DNA of 64,000 nucleotides, taken from assembly GCF_000160035.2 (NCBI RefSeq), contig NZ_KI535368.1, forward strand, positions 496,001 through 560,000, given 5' to 3'. The position numbers and the translations under genes are program-made. Below are positions 53,001-61,583 of the stretch, in pieces. This stretch comes from Catonella morbi ATCC 51271. GTDB taxonomy: Bacteria > Bacillota > Clostridia > Lachnospirales > Lachnospiraceae. Every line of letters begins with the position of its first letter. The stretch's first letter is position 1. A model generated the notes under the pieces. That model was not told the origin of the DNA. It saw only the letters and a program-made list of their open reading frames with translations, and made no database searches.

Positions 53001-54487
53001 CCTTCTATTTCCTCTTCCAAATCATCATCTATATTCGGATCCTCTGATTCAGCCGGAGCCTTTTTCTTCTTTTCTTCCTCTTTCTTCTTTTTCTCTTCTT
53101 CTTTTTTCTTCTTTTCTTCCTCTTTTTTCTTCTTCTCTTCCTCTTTTTTCTTCTTTTCCTCTTCAGCCTTCTTTTTAGCTGCTTCAATTTCATACTCGTG
53201 AGGCTTATATGTACTTGTATTTAATAGTATTCTATCTTTAAGTACTCCGTTCTCATAAACAAGTTTATAGAGCTGTGCCTTACTTCCGTTTCCTCTGGAA
53301 AGGACAACAGAGCTGAGCTCCACCTTTCTGTGCGCCATATCCCTGGTCTCATGTCCGTACACATTGAAGGTAATCTGTCCTCCGTTTGTTATTCCCTCCA
53401 CATACACAGGATAAGCTGTAGTATTCTTAAATACGAAATCCTTCCAAGTACCTGCTATAGCCGCATCTCGTGCAAGTTCGACATAGTCTACCGTAAGTGA
53501 ATGATTAAATCTCTGTACCACACCTAATTCTGAAAATAATACCGCATTGTAGAGAGTCGAAGATACCTGACAGATTCCTCCTCCCATATCCGGCACTACC
53601 TTACCGTCTACATAGGCAGTACCCATGCCATAACCATTCTGAACAGTATAAGGTGCCATCTTATTATTGGCAGAAAGAGTTTCTCCCGGCATTACAACAG
53701 AGCCGTTTATAAGTCTGCATCCGTTGGCTACATTCTGTCCCCTTCCACCGGATGGGTTATATCTTGTAGTGTAACTTCCAAGCAGGTCTGTTACCTTGCT
53801 GAGAGCCTCCTTATCATACTTAGGCTTCTTGGTCTCAAGTGCAAGCTCAACATTGGTTTCATCTTCAATCTTTCCGGGAAGTTCATTTAAATATCCCTCC
53901 ACAACTGCCTTTGCGGAAGCGAAAGCTTCTTTTTGATTAAGGCTTCTTCCTTCCTTACCTCCGCTTACAATAAATTTACCTGCTTCCCTTCTGAGAGTTG
54001 CATTTTCGGGAACTACATCATATTTTTCAGCAATACTCTTTATGAATTGATCTACCTTCTTAGAATCATACTTAAATTCAATATTATACTCAGGTTTATT
54101 CTCTTTCGCAGACTTTATTGCCTTATATCTGTCAATTATATTGCCCTTTTCGCCTATCTGTACAATTTCATCCACAATATTATTGCTTTTTACCTTAACT
54201 CCCAGATCCTTAAAAGAGATAGATTCAGAGCCTTGCTCCTCACCGTTTTCAGTGACAGAAACTACAAGTTCTTTGCTTTTTACCCGATTTGTATAATCAG
54301 ATAAAAGCTTCTCGGCCTCTTCTTCTGTCTTGCCCCCCATCTCAATTCCGTTTACGCTTATACCCTCGCAAATTACTCCTTCCTGCTTTGAACTAAGCGC
54401 CGAAACTGTGACAGCAAGCCCGGCAGTAGCCACTATTAAAACTACCAATACCGAATATACCGCAATTATTAACTTCTTTTTACGCAT
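52997..54487 (-). CDS. VanW family surface protein with charged repeat tail
   Basis: A 496-residue protein with an N-terminal membrane anchor (about residues 5-28), a peptidoglycan-binding-like repeat region and the VanW domain (about 250-390: PSGGRGQNVANGCRLINGSV, then PDMGGGICQVSSTLYNAVLFSELGVV). The tail after residue 440 is five near-perfect EEEKKKK heptads and an acidic end. VanW proteins are wall-associated with unknown activity. The upstream 35-codon peptide gene is 17 bases away. Confidence 0.9.
   Translation of the reverse strand: MRKKKLIIAVYSVLVVLIVATAGLAVTVSALSSKQEGVICEGISVNGIEMGGKTEEEAEKLLSDYTNRVKSKELVVSVTENGEEQGSESISFKDLGVKVKSNNIVDEIVQIGEKGNIIDRYKAIKSAKENKPEYNIEFKYDSKKVDQFIKSIAEKYDVVPENATLRREAGKFIVSGGKEGRSLNQKEAFASAKAVVEGYLNELPGKIEDETNVELALETKKPKYDKEALSKVTDLLGSYTTRYNPSGGRGQNVANGCRLINGSVVMPGETLSANNKMAPYTVQNGYGMGTAYVDGKVVPDMGGGICQVSSTLYNAVLFSELGVVQRFNHSLTVDYVELARDAAIAGTWKDFVFKNTTAYPVYVEGITNGGQITFNVYGHETRDMAHRKVELSSVVLSRGNGSKAQLYKLVYENGVLKDRILLNTSTYKPHEYEIEAAKKKAEEEKKKKEEEKKKKEEEKKKKEEEKKKKEEEKKKKAPAESEDPNIDDDLEEEIEG
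53061..53165. repeat. 21-base tandem repeat encoding EEEKKKK heptads
   Basis: Five copies of a 21-base unit in the vanW-type gene, imperfect at third positions. Such repeats are prone to length change by slippage. Confidence 0.85.
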
Positions 54488-54504
54488 TTAATACCACCTC
54501 TCAA

Positions 54505-54612
54505 TTATCTCCCCAGCATACTTGCAACCATTGGAATAAGCATTGATAATACTACTATAATTATAATAATTTTTGAGACCAGTTTCTGGTTTTTCCTATT
54601 ATTAAAGTTCAT
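54505..54612 (-). CDS. 35-residue membrane peptide, previously unlisted
   Basis: An ATG with a strong ribosome site (GGGAGATGACTT just before it) opens 35 codons. The product starts MNFNNRKNQKLVSK and has one hydrophobic helix (about residues 15-30), ending SMLGR. This is the shape of small single-pass membrane peptides such as the Prli42 type. It is 17 bases upstream of the vanW-type gene and likely shares its transcript. Function unknown; assigned from ribosome site, frame and composition only. Confidence 0.6.
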   Translation of the reverse strand: MNFNNRKNQKLVSKIIIIIVVLSMLIPMVASMLGR

Positions 54613-54654
54613 AAGTCATCTCCCAATCCTATTTTTATACTTTTTATAAGTATT

Positions 54655-54683
54655 TTGACCGCTTTAGTTTATTATGATATAAT
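54655..54683 (+). promoter_or_regulatory. Promoter of the TPR-like protein gene
   Basis: TTGACC (54655-54660), 17-base spacer, perfect TATAAT (54678-54683), about 70 bases upstream of the ATG at 54757. Confidence 0.7.
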
Positions 54684-54756
54684 AATTAAGTGTCAAAAAT
54701 ATGAAAATCAGAACAAAATTTGCCAATAATTATTATTTTCACAATCGGAGGTCAGT

Positions 54757-55404
54757 ATGCCAATTTTCCTTTTATTTGTAATTCTCTTTGCAATGTGGAT
54801 AAGATATGAAATCAAAAAAAATTCCCAAATTGAGTCTGATAATAAAACAAGTTTCATAGAAAGAGAACGACAGGCAAACTTTGCAAGAAGAGCAGATATT
54901 GCAAACCTTGACTATGTCTCTGTTCCTCTTGCCTCTCTTCCCTTTTCGGACAGCTATGATGAGGTGAAGTCTTCATATAAGCTGTCCTCCGACATAGATG
55001 CCGAGATAAAGAGCGAAATCCTGACCTGCGAAAAAAATGTAATAGCTTTAAGCCAAAAAAAGATTCTTAACCTTAACGGTTTAAGCAACACCGATATTAA
55101 AATGCAGTATGGGGTTGCAAATCTTCAAATCCTGATACAATATGATGAAAATTTTTCAAAACTCTCAAGAACCCTTGCCAAATGGGGCAAGCTTCTATTT
55201 GCTGCCGGAGAACTTACCGCCGCTGAAAAGGTTCTTTCTTATGCTGTTGCCTGCAAATCCGATATAGAAGATGTATTTATCACCCTTGCAAAAATATATC
55301 ATCAAACCGGCAACGAGCTTGGCATAAGTGATCTGGTTAAGTCCTGTGACTGTTTCGATGAGCTTCGCAGGGAAAACATCATAAACCAAATCACATCTGT
55401 CTAA
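54757..55404 (+). CDS. Membrane-anchored TPR-like protein of unknown function
   Basis: The 215-residue product has one N-terminal membrane helix (about residues 2-15), an acidic linker and a helical C-terminal part. Residues 135-195 read like two TPR-type helix pairs (LSRTLAKWGKLLFAAGELTA, then AEKVLSYAVACKSDIEDVFI and LAKIYHQTGNELGISDLVKS), typical for protein scaffolds. It has no enzyme motif. Ribosome site GGAGG precedes the start. Function unknown. Confidence 0.6.
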   Translation: MPIFLLFVILFAMWIRYEIKKNSQIESDNKTSFIERERQANFARRADIANLDYVSVPLASLPFSDSYDEVKSSYKLSSDIDAEIKSEILTCEKNVIALSQKKILNLNGLSNTDIKMQYGVANLQILIQYDENFSKLSRTLAKWGKLLFAAGELTAAEKVLSYAVACKSDIEDVFITLAKIYHQTGNELGISDLVKSCDCFDELRRENIINQITSV

Positions 55405-55504
55405 TTATTCTATAACAACAACAGCCTACATACAATAGGATTTTTTGCTGAATTTTATATATGTTTTTGATATTTTTTATGTGATAAAATTAATAAAAGT
55501 CCGA

Positions 55505-56152
55505 TTATCCCTTACAGGAAGGACAGACATCAGCAAGGAAGCACCTGTCACATTTCGGTGTTCCGGCAACACAAATTTCCCTTCCAAGTGCTATAACATC
55601 CAGGTTCCAGATTATCCAGACACTCTCAGGCAGCACTTCCATCAGCTCAAACTCCGCCTTTACCGGATCTTCTGTAGTGGTAATGCCCAGTTTCTTTGAT
55701 ATCCTCTTTACATGGGTGTCTACTACTATACTCGGTATATCAAAAATATTACCCCGCACTACGTTGGCTGTCTTCCTGCCGACACCCGGCAATACTATAA
55801 GTTTCTCAAGTTCTTTCGGCACCTCTCCGCCATACTCACTGAGCAGCATCCTTGCACAGGCAATAATGTTCTTTGCTTTATTATGATAAAACCCTGTAGA
55901 ATATATATCCTTCTCCATTTCTTTAAGGTCTGCACCGGCAAAATCTTCCAGAGTTTTGTATTTCCTAAATAAATCCTTTGTTACTATATTTACTCTTGCA
56001 TCCGTACATTGGGCACTGAGTATGGTGGCAAAAAGCAGTTGCCAGGCATTATTATGTTCCAGATAAGTACGGCTCTCCCCACCATACCTCTCTATAAGAC
56101 GGCGGATTATCTCATCTATCCTCTCTCTTTCCTTTTTTGACAGTTTTTTCAT
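55505..56152 (-). CDS. nth: Endonuclease III
   Basis: The 215-residue DNA glycosylase/AP lyase repairs oxidised pyrimidines. It shows the helix-hairpin-helix with the catalytic Lys (LPGVGRKTANVV), the catalytic Asp in VVDTHVKRI and the 4Fe-4S cluster Cys pattern C-x6-C-x2-C-x5-C (ICVAGTPKCDRCFLADVC). Length is normal. It stands alone. Confidence 0.97.
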   Translation of the reverse strand: MKKLSKKERERIDEIIRRLIERYGGESRTYLEHNNAWQLLFATILSAQCTDARVNIVTKDLFRKYKTLEDFAGADLKEMEKDIYSTGFYHNKAKNIIACARMLLSEYGGEVPKELEKLIVLPGVGRKTANVVRGNIFDIPSIVVDTHVKRISKKLGITTTEDPVKAEFELMEVLPESVWIIWNLDVIALGREICVAGTPKCDRCFLADVCPSCKG

Positions 56153-56224
56153 ATATTCATTCTCCGTTAAATTTAATTTTGCACAATCTAATATAACATA
56201 GATAGAATATATAGTCTATAGGGG

Positions 56225-57562
56225 TTATTGTAGTTTTCCCTTCATCTCCTTAAATTTCCTTTCGACATCACCTTCAAAACCAAGCAAAAATACTTTTCCA
56301 CCCTTCTCAGTTATCTTTATAAAAGGCTTGTTATCCGGTCTTACGAGCAGTATCATATTCTCTTTTCCGCTCCTAAAGTTACCTTTTAAAATATCCTCAA
56401 AGGCTGTACCGTATACTCTTACCAAATCGTTTGGAAGCTCATTTATCAGTTCAATATTTTCAATTTCTGAGAACTTAATATTATATTCTGTAATTCCCTG
56501 ACTTGCAGTTATTTCCTCTTTGCTTACCTGTATTTTGATAGGTTGTTCATAATAAATATGAAGTGCGGGACCTATAAACGGCAGAGCCAAAGTAAAAATC
56601 AGTATAAATCCCATTATTACCTTGCCTGATGTGCGGGCAAGATTCATTGTAGTATTCATTCCTACCCTCTCATTTACAATAAGCTTGCTGTCATTAGGAT
56701 TGTAATATATCATTCCTCCAATCCATTTATCATCCTCATCTACAATTGCCCCGATTCCGCTTCCTTTTGTAAGCTTCTCCTGCATCTTCCTAATCTTTAT
56801 TTCAATTGCCACAGCTTCTATGCAAATTGCCGTAGAAAGTCCCAGCACAAGAACCAATGCAAGAACCTGATTATTTATAAAAAGTAGTCCTGAATAGCTT
56901 AATACTGCTGTCATCCAGGATGCAATAAACCAGATTTTAGACCAGTTATAATGCCTGATCTGAGTCAGTACTCTCGTCAGATCTTTTTCTTCATTTACCG
57001 TTTCTGAGCGGTTTCTATAAAGATAGCGATACATAAACCAAAATATAATTATAGTTAATCCCGAAACAATATACAGCATATAAAAGGTTTTATCCCAAAT
57101 CAAAGGCAGTAAACTTAAAATACATGGAATTATAAAAAGAAACGGAGAAAGCTGTTTAAACTGGGGAATGGTTGCAGTATCAACAGATATGCTACCTGTT
57201 GCATTATATACCCAGCCTTTTTCTCTTTTAATCTTTTTTAAGTCTCTGTTACAAAGATAAAAAGGTATTGCATATAGAAAAATAACAAGGTCTGTCCACA
57301 CAAGCCAGTAGGTAAGCAATATCCAAAGTTTTGATATAAAAATTCCCGGAATAATTGCGAGCAAGAAGAGTAAAGTCAGGATTTTTACCTGCTTTTTATA
57401 TTTATTAAGCCTTGAGATTACATCTGCATCACGCTTTCCTTCCTCCATAAATGTTACACCGACTGCTATATTTTTCTTAAACTTTGCATTATTTATAAGT
57501 AAATATCCCATAAGAGGAGCAATCCAACATATACTCGCCCACATAAGTATTTTATAAAACAT
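56225..57562 (-). CDS. DUF5808/DUF1648-type membrane protein
   Basis: A 445-residue protein with about ten membrane helices. A conserved segment near residue 270 (DDKWIGGMIYYNPNDSKLIV) marks DUF5808, and its last part is a soluble PH-like region. Such genes are regularly paired with a YtrA-type GntR gene, as here (one-base overlap), in Gram-positives; the pair responds to cell-wall stress in some species. Role unknown. Confidence 0.8.
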   Translation of the reverse strand: MFYKILMWASICWIAPLMGYLLINNAKFKKNIAVGVTFMEEGKRDADVISRLNKYKKQVKILTLLFLLAIIPGIFISKLWILLTYWLVWTDLVIFLYAIPFYLCNRDLKKIKREKGWVYNATGSISVDTATIPQFKQLSPFLFIIPCILSLLPLIWDKTFYMLYIVSGLTIIIFWFMYRYLYRNRSETVNEEKDLTRVLTQIRHYNWSKIWFIASWMTAVLSYSGLLFINNQVLALVLVLGLSTAICIEAVAIEIKIRKMQEKLTKGSGIGAIVDEDDKWIGGMIYYNPNDSKLIVNERVGMNTTMNLARTSGKVIMGFILIFTLALPFIGPALHIYYEQPIKIQVSKEEITASQGITEYNIKFSEIENIELINELPNDLVRVYGTAFEDILKGNFRSGKENMILLVRPDNKPFIKITEKGGKVFLLGFEGDVERKFKEMKGKLQ

Positions 57563-57930
57563 TACAATCCCTCCTTATAGTATTCCTTGCAAAGGGTAAG
57601 CACTTCATCTAAGGACAGCTCTGAAAGCTGGAGTTCTGAAATGATTACTCTTAATTCCTTCAATGTTTCTTCTTTAACAGGACTCTCTTTAGCCTTATTA
57701 CTGATTAGAGTTCCCTTCCTCCTGTCTGTTACTATATAACCTTCATTATTTAACATCTGATATGCCTTGCTCACAGTCATCATATTGATACCGCTTTCAT
57801 CTGCAAGTGCTCTAATAGTCGGGAGCCTTTCCCCCGGACTAAGCTTCCCCTCCGCTATTCCAACAACAATCTGGTCACGCAGTTGCTGGTAAATAGGGGT
57901 TTTACTTTCAAAATCAAAGATTAAACGCAT
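57562..57930 (-). CDS. GntR-family regulator, YtrA type
   Basis: The 122-residue protein has a GntR winged helix (KTPIYQQLRDQIVVGIAEGK, then LPTIRALADESGINMMTVSKAYQMLNNEG) and only a short C-terminal helical part, as in YtrA. It starts behind GGAGGAAG and overlaps the membrane-protein gene by one base, so it probably represses this pair. Confidence 0.93.
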   Translation of the reverse strand: MRLIFDFESKTPIYQQLRDQIVVGIAEGKLSPGERLPTIRALADESGINMMTVSKAYQMLNNEGYIVTDRRKGTLISNKAKESPVKEETLKELRVIISELQLSELSLDEVLTLCKEYYKEGL

Positions 57931-57982
57931 ATCTTCCTCCTTTCCAAAGTAAAATTATTTATGAATTATTTATCTTATTTGA

Positions 57983-58010
57983 ATTATAACATATAATGCA
58001 AATAAGTCAA
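57983..58010 (-). promoter_or_regulatory. Promoter of the YtrA-type operon
   Basis: Minus-strand TTGACT (58005-58010), 16-base spacer, TATAAT (57983-57988), about 50 bases before the start; AATTATTTAT is repeated twice in the leader (57952-57972), a candidate site for the regulator. Confidence 0.6.
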
Positions 58011-58081
58011 TCGTATTTTTCATCTTCAATTAAATAATCAGGAGTTTTTATTCTTTGTGGATATAAAATTCTTGGAACCTC

Positions 58082-58137
58082 TTGACAAAATTACTTCTAT
58101 ATAGTATCATTCCAAAAAAATAAATTTCTATATAGAA
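58082..58137 (+). promoter_or_regulatory. MarR-gene promoter with paired TTCTATATAG operators
   Basis: TTGACA (58082-58087), 17-base spacer, TATCAT (58105-58110). TTCTATATAG lies between the -35 and -10 (58095-58104), and a perfect palindrome TTCTATATAGAA is at 58126-58137, 31 bases on, just after the start point. Two such sites fit an autoregulating MarR dimer pair. Confidence 0.65.
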
Positions 58138-58152
58138 CTATTTGGAGGATAT

Positions 58153-58593
58153 ATGAAAACAGAAGGCGGATATTTAATAGGGCGTATCAAATATTTAAGC
58201 GGAAGGCGGTTAAATAAACTTTTTTCGGAGTCAGGATTAAATGAGTTCAATGGAGAACAGGGGAAAATCCTCTATCAGCTTTGGAAAAAAGAAGGTATCA
58301 GCAGCAAAGATATAGCCTCAGAAACCGGGCTTGCAATCAATACTCTTACAAATATGCTTGATAAAATGGAAGCTTCCGGGCTTATTTTCCGGATACCCTG
58401 CGATAAAGACAAGAGAAAAAAATATATTTTTTTAACTCCAAAAGGAAAAGCTTTAGAGGATAAATCACAGGTTGCAGCCGAAAAAATGAGTGAGATTTTC
58501 TATACCGGCTTTAATCCTTATGAAATAGAAATATTTGAAAACTATCTAAGAAGAATAATTGCTAACTTGGAGGAAGAAGAAAATGGTAAATAA
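58153..58593 (+). CDS. MarR-family regulator of the osmoprotectant operon
   Basis: The 146-residue protein has a MarR winged helix (GISSKDIASETGLAINTLTNML, split around ETGLAINTLTNMLDKME, and the wing CDKDKRKKYIFLTPKG). It overlaps the transporter gene by 11 bases, so it is in the same operon and probably represses it through the sites before its promoter. The ATG follows TTGGAGG. Ligand unknown. Confidence 0.92.
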   Translation: MKTEGGYLIGRIKYLSGRRLNKLFSESGLNEFNGEQGKILYQLWKKEGISSKDIASETGLAINTLTNMLDKMEASGLIFRIPCDKDKRKKYIFLTPKGKALEDKSQVAAEKMSEIFYTGFNPYEIEIFENYLRRIIANLEEEENGK

Positions 58594-60130
58594 TCTTGTA
58601 ACGGAATTTACAGACAACTCTGCATTCTACCTGAAACTACTGTTTGAGCACATAGGAATTACCTTTGTTTCTGCTATAATTGCTATAATAATAGGTCTAT
58701 CTGTAGGTATATGGATAAGCACGAAACCTAAACTTGCAAACTATGTTATCTCTATAGTAAATGTGGTTTATACCATCCCTTCCATAGCCCTGCTCGGATT
58801 TTTAATATCTTTTACGGGAATTGGCAATACTACAGCAATAATTGCCCTTATCATCTACGCCCTGCTTCCTATAGTAAGAAGTACTTATGTAGGAATAACA
58901 ACCATTGATCCTAAAATCATCGAAGCCGGCAGAGCCATGGGCAGTAAAGAATTTCAAGTGCTATATAAAATTAAGCTCCCCTTGGCATTTCCTGTAATTT
59001 TTGTTTCCATAAGAAACATGGTTACCATGACTATAGCTCTAGCCGGTATAGCATCCTTTGTAGGTGCGGGCGGACTCGGAGTAGCCATTTACCGAGGTAT
59101 TACCACCAATAATAGTGTACTTATTTTTATCGGAAGCCTGTTAATTGCCCTGCTTGCCTTAACAACAGACGGTATTTTGGGAATATTCGGCAAGTTGATT
59201 ACTACCCACAAATTAAAAAAGTTTCGAGCTAAAACTGTTATAGCCGGAGTTTTGATTGTAGTTGTATTTTTTTCTGTAATAGGAATACGTGAAAGTCACA
59301 AAACTGATACTGTCAATATTGCTTCAAAGCCTACCTCTGAGGGCTATATCTTGGCAGAGATTACCGCAGCACTAATAAAAAGTGACACAAATCTAAACGT
59401 AAACATAACTCATGGAGTAGGCGGGGGAACTTCAAATATACATCCTGCCATAGTAAAAGGCGATTTCGATATGTATCCCGAATATACAGGTACTTCCTGG
59501 CAGATAGTTTTAAAAAGAAACGAGCCGTACACCGATGATGATTTTGATACATTAAATAAAGCTTATCAGGACGAATATAAGCTCACATGGAAAGGAATGT
59601 TCGGTTTTAACAACACCTATAGCTTGGGTATAAGAAGAGATTTAGCCGAAAAATATAAAATTAAAACCTTTAGTGATTTAGTAAAATATGCTAAAGACTT
59701 TACCTTTGGTGCAGAATATGACTTTTTTGAAAGAGAAGATGGCTTTAATGCTCTGTCAAAGGTCTATAATCTAAATTTCAAGAAAAATTCAGATATGGAT
59801 AACGGACTTAAGTATCAGGCTTTATTTGATAAAAAGTTAGATGTAATGACTGTATTTACAACCGACGGGCAGCTCAATGACAAAAGGATAGTCGTACTTG
59901 AAGATGACCTTAACTTCTATCCTAAATATATGGCAGGTATGGTTGTAAGAGAGGAAGTACTTAATAAGCATCCTGAACTAAATACTGTACTTGACAAGCT
60001 GAACAATCTTATAGATGAAGGTACTATGGCAAAGCTAAACAACAGGGTTGAGACAGGAAAAGAAAATCCGAAGGATGTTGCAATCAGCTTCTTAGAAGAA
60101 AAGGGCTTTACGGAGGTAAAAAATGACTAA
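58583..60130 (+). CDS. Osmoprotectant ABC transporter, permease fused to binding protein (OpuCB-OpuCC type)
   Basis: From ATG 58583 (GGAGGAAGAAG upstream) the product has about 515 residues. Residues 1-210 are a permease with the EAA loop IIEAGRAMGSKEFQVLYKIK (near 113-132), then one more helix and the OpuC/ProX-like binding domain (about 240-515; TVNIASKPTSEGYILAEI, GDFDMYPEYTGTSW). Such fusions are known. It takes up glycine betaine, choline or carnitine. The ATPase gene overlaps by 8 bases. Confidence 0.92.
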   Translation: MVNNLVTEFTDNSAFYLKLLFEHIGITFVSAIIAIIIGLSVGIWISTKPKLANYVISIVNVVYTIPSIALLGFLISFTGIGNTTAIIALIIYALLPIVRSTYVGITTIDPKIIEAGRAMGSKEFQVLYKIKLPLAFPVIFVSIRNMVTMTIALAGIASFVGAGGLGVAIYRGITTNNSVLIFIGSLLIALLALTTDGILGIFGKLITTHKLKKFRAKTVIAGVLIVVVFFSVIGIRESHKTDTVNIASKPTSEGYILAEITAALIKSDTNLNVNITHGVGGGTSNIHPAIVKGDFDMYPEYTGTSWQIVLKRNEPYTDDDFDTLNKAYQDEYKLTWKGMFGFNNTYSLGIRRDLAEKYKIKTFSDLVKYAKDFTFGAEYDFFEREDGFNALSKVYNLNFKKNSDMDNGLKYQALFDKKLDVMTVFTTDGQLNDKRIVVLEDDLNFYPKYMAGMVVREEVLNKHPELNTVLDKLNNLIDEGTMAKLNNRVETGKENPKDVAISFLEEKGFTEVKND

Positions 60131-60851
60131 GTTAATTGAATATAAAAATATATGCAAATCCTATTCCGGCACTCCTATCCTTCATGACTTTAATCTTGAG
60201 ATAAATGAAGGTGATTTCCTATGTGTTGTAGGAACTTCGGGCTCAGGAAAGACCACTATGATGAAAATGATTAACGGCTTATTAACCCCTGATGAAGGTG
60301 AGCTTCTTATATCAGGCAAGAATATAAAGGACGAGGATATTATTTCCCTCAGAAGAAAAATAGGCTATGCCATACAGGGAAACGGATTATTTCCGCATAT
60401 GACTGTTGCCGAAAATATAGGCTATGTGCCAAAGCTTGAAGGTGCTGACGATAAGGCTATAGAGGGCATTGTCGATAAGATGCTCAAACTTGTGGGGCTT
60501 TCTGCTGATGTAAAAGGAAAATACCCTGACGAACTCTCAGGCGGACAGCAGCAAAGAGTAGGTCTTGCAAGGGCTTATGCCAATTCACCGCTTATTTTGC
60601 TGATGGACGAGCCTTTCGGTGCAGTTGACTCTATCACAAGATATCAGTTGCAAAAGGATTTAAAAGAAATCCATAAGGCTACAAATTGTACCATAGTTTT
60701 CATTACGCATGATATTCAGGAAGCTTTTAAGCTTGGAACTCATATTTTGGTAATGGATGAAGGCAAGATACAGCAGTACGGAACAACCGATGAGGTAAGG
60801 AATAATCCTGAGGGAGATTTTGTAAAGAAACTGATAGATATGACTAGATGA
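60123..60851 (+). CDS. Osmoprotectant ABC transporter ATP-binding protein
   Basis: The 242-residue ATPase has Walker A GTSGSGKTTMMK, the signature LSGGQQQRVGLARA and Walker B ILLMDEPFGAVD. In contrast to many OpuCA proteins, it has no C-terminal CBS domains, so osmotic sensing by CBS is missing. It completes the transporter encoded upstream and ends before a strong terminator. Confidence 0.94.
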   Translation: MTKLIEYKNICKSYSGTPILHDFNLEINEGDFLCVVGTSGSGKTTMMKMINGLLTPDEGELLISGKNIKDEDIISLRRKIGYAIQGNGLFPHMTVAENIGYVPKLEGADDKAIEGIVDKMLKLVGLSADVKGKYPDELSGGQQQRVGLARAYANSPLILLMDEPFGAVDSITRYQLQKDLKEIHKATNCTIVFITHDIQEAFKLGTHILVMDEGKIQQYGTTDEVRNNPEGDFVKKLIDMTR

Positions 60852-60856
60852 TACAG

Positions 60857-60892
60857 AAAGTGGGTGCCAAAAACAGCACCCACTTTTATTTA
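60857..60892 (+). terminator. Terminator of the osmoprotectant operon
   Basis: AAAGTGGGTGC (60857-60867) pairs with GCACCCACTTT (60876-60886) and is followed by TATTTATT. It also borders the convergent membrane-protein gene. Confidence 0.88.
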
Positions 60893-61309
60893 TTCTTTTA
60901 ATCTGCCTATTCTCTTACTTATCAGCTTATTTATAAAAACAAGCAAGACTACCACGATAATAAAACTAAGCCAAATAAATACATGATAATAACTATTGCT
61001 AAGATATCCTCTCTCAGCAGCATCCATTTCAGGCGTTATCTTTGCTTTAGCTGCATTTAACAGATACTCCCCCAAAAACTGTCCTATCAATATACCGATT
61101 ACATTACCGATTGTGATAGCATAGGAATACAAAGTCCCGCCAAACATTGTAAATAAAATTATAGCAACCCAGATATAGGCAAACTTATTATGTGTCAGCC
61201 AACCAAAGAAGTAGATATCTTTAAGCCTTATCGATATAAGATATGTTATTCCAAAAATAATTAGCTGGATACTTAGATGCTTTATTCTTTTAAGTATTAT
61301 TTCTTTCAT
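60890..61309 (-). CDS. Small membrane protein of unknown function
   Basis: A 139-residue protein with four predicted membrane helices (about residues 12-30, 42-60, 63-83 and 110-128). The loop before the last helix carries AAKAKITPEMDAAERGY. I recognise no family. Ribosome site before the ATG is weak (GAGGAG about 8 bases away). Convergent with the osmoprotectant operon. Confidence 0.65.
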   Translation of the reverse strand: MKEIILKRIKHLSIQLIIFGITYLISIRLKDIYFFGWLTHNKFAYIWVAIILFTMFGGTLYSYAITIGNVIGILIGQFLGEYLLNAAKAKITPEMDAAERGYLSNSYYHVFIWLSFIIVVVLLVFINKLISKRIGRLKE

Positions 61310-61365
61310 GTATGATTACTCCTCGTAAATTATTCAACCCATATTTTTATACCTTCAATATTACA

Positions 61366-61448
61366 TGATGTGGGTGTCAAAAGGTAATAAATTCTTTTGC
61401 AAGCAAGCTTGCACAGAATTTTTATACTTTTTACACTTGTATCATTAC
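61366..61448. repeat. Long imperfect inverted repeat, possible MITE-like element
   Basis: A left arm from 61366 (GTGTCAAAAGGTAAT, AAATTCT, TGCAAGC) faces a right arm (GCTTGCA, AGAATTT, TATACTTTTTACACTTGTATC) up to about 61448, centred at TGCAAGCAAGCTTGCA (61398-61413). The right arm is nearly identical (23 of 24 bases) to the terminator tail at 4218-4241 in the opposite direction. Confidence 0.5.
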
Positions 61449-61512
61449 ATTAAAATTGTAACAAAAAGAAATTATTCTGTAAAATTTCTAAGTCCGCAAA
61501 ATTAAATTGTGC

Positions 61513-61541
61513 TTGATTTTATTTTTGTTATATGCTACTAT
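61513..61541 (+). promoter_or_regulatory. Candidate promoter of dps
   Basis: TTGATT (61513-61518), 17-base spacer, TACTAT (61536-61541), about 45 bases upstream of the ATG. No PerR-type box was seen. Confidence 0.45.
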
Positions 61542-61583
61542 CTAGTTGTAAAAAATATCACAAATTGAAAGGAGAGTTTTATT

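Noticed and set aside
52953-53201. Plus-strand Ser/Phe-rich frame
   Set aside because: Antisense shadow of the EEEKKKK repeats in the VanW gene.
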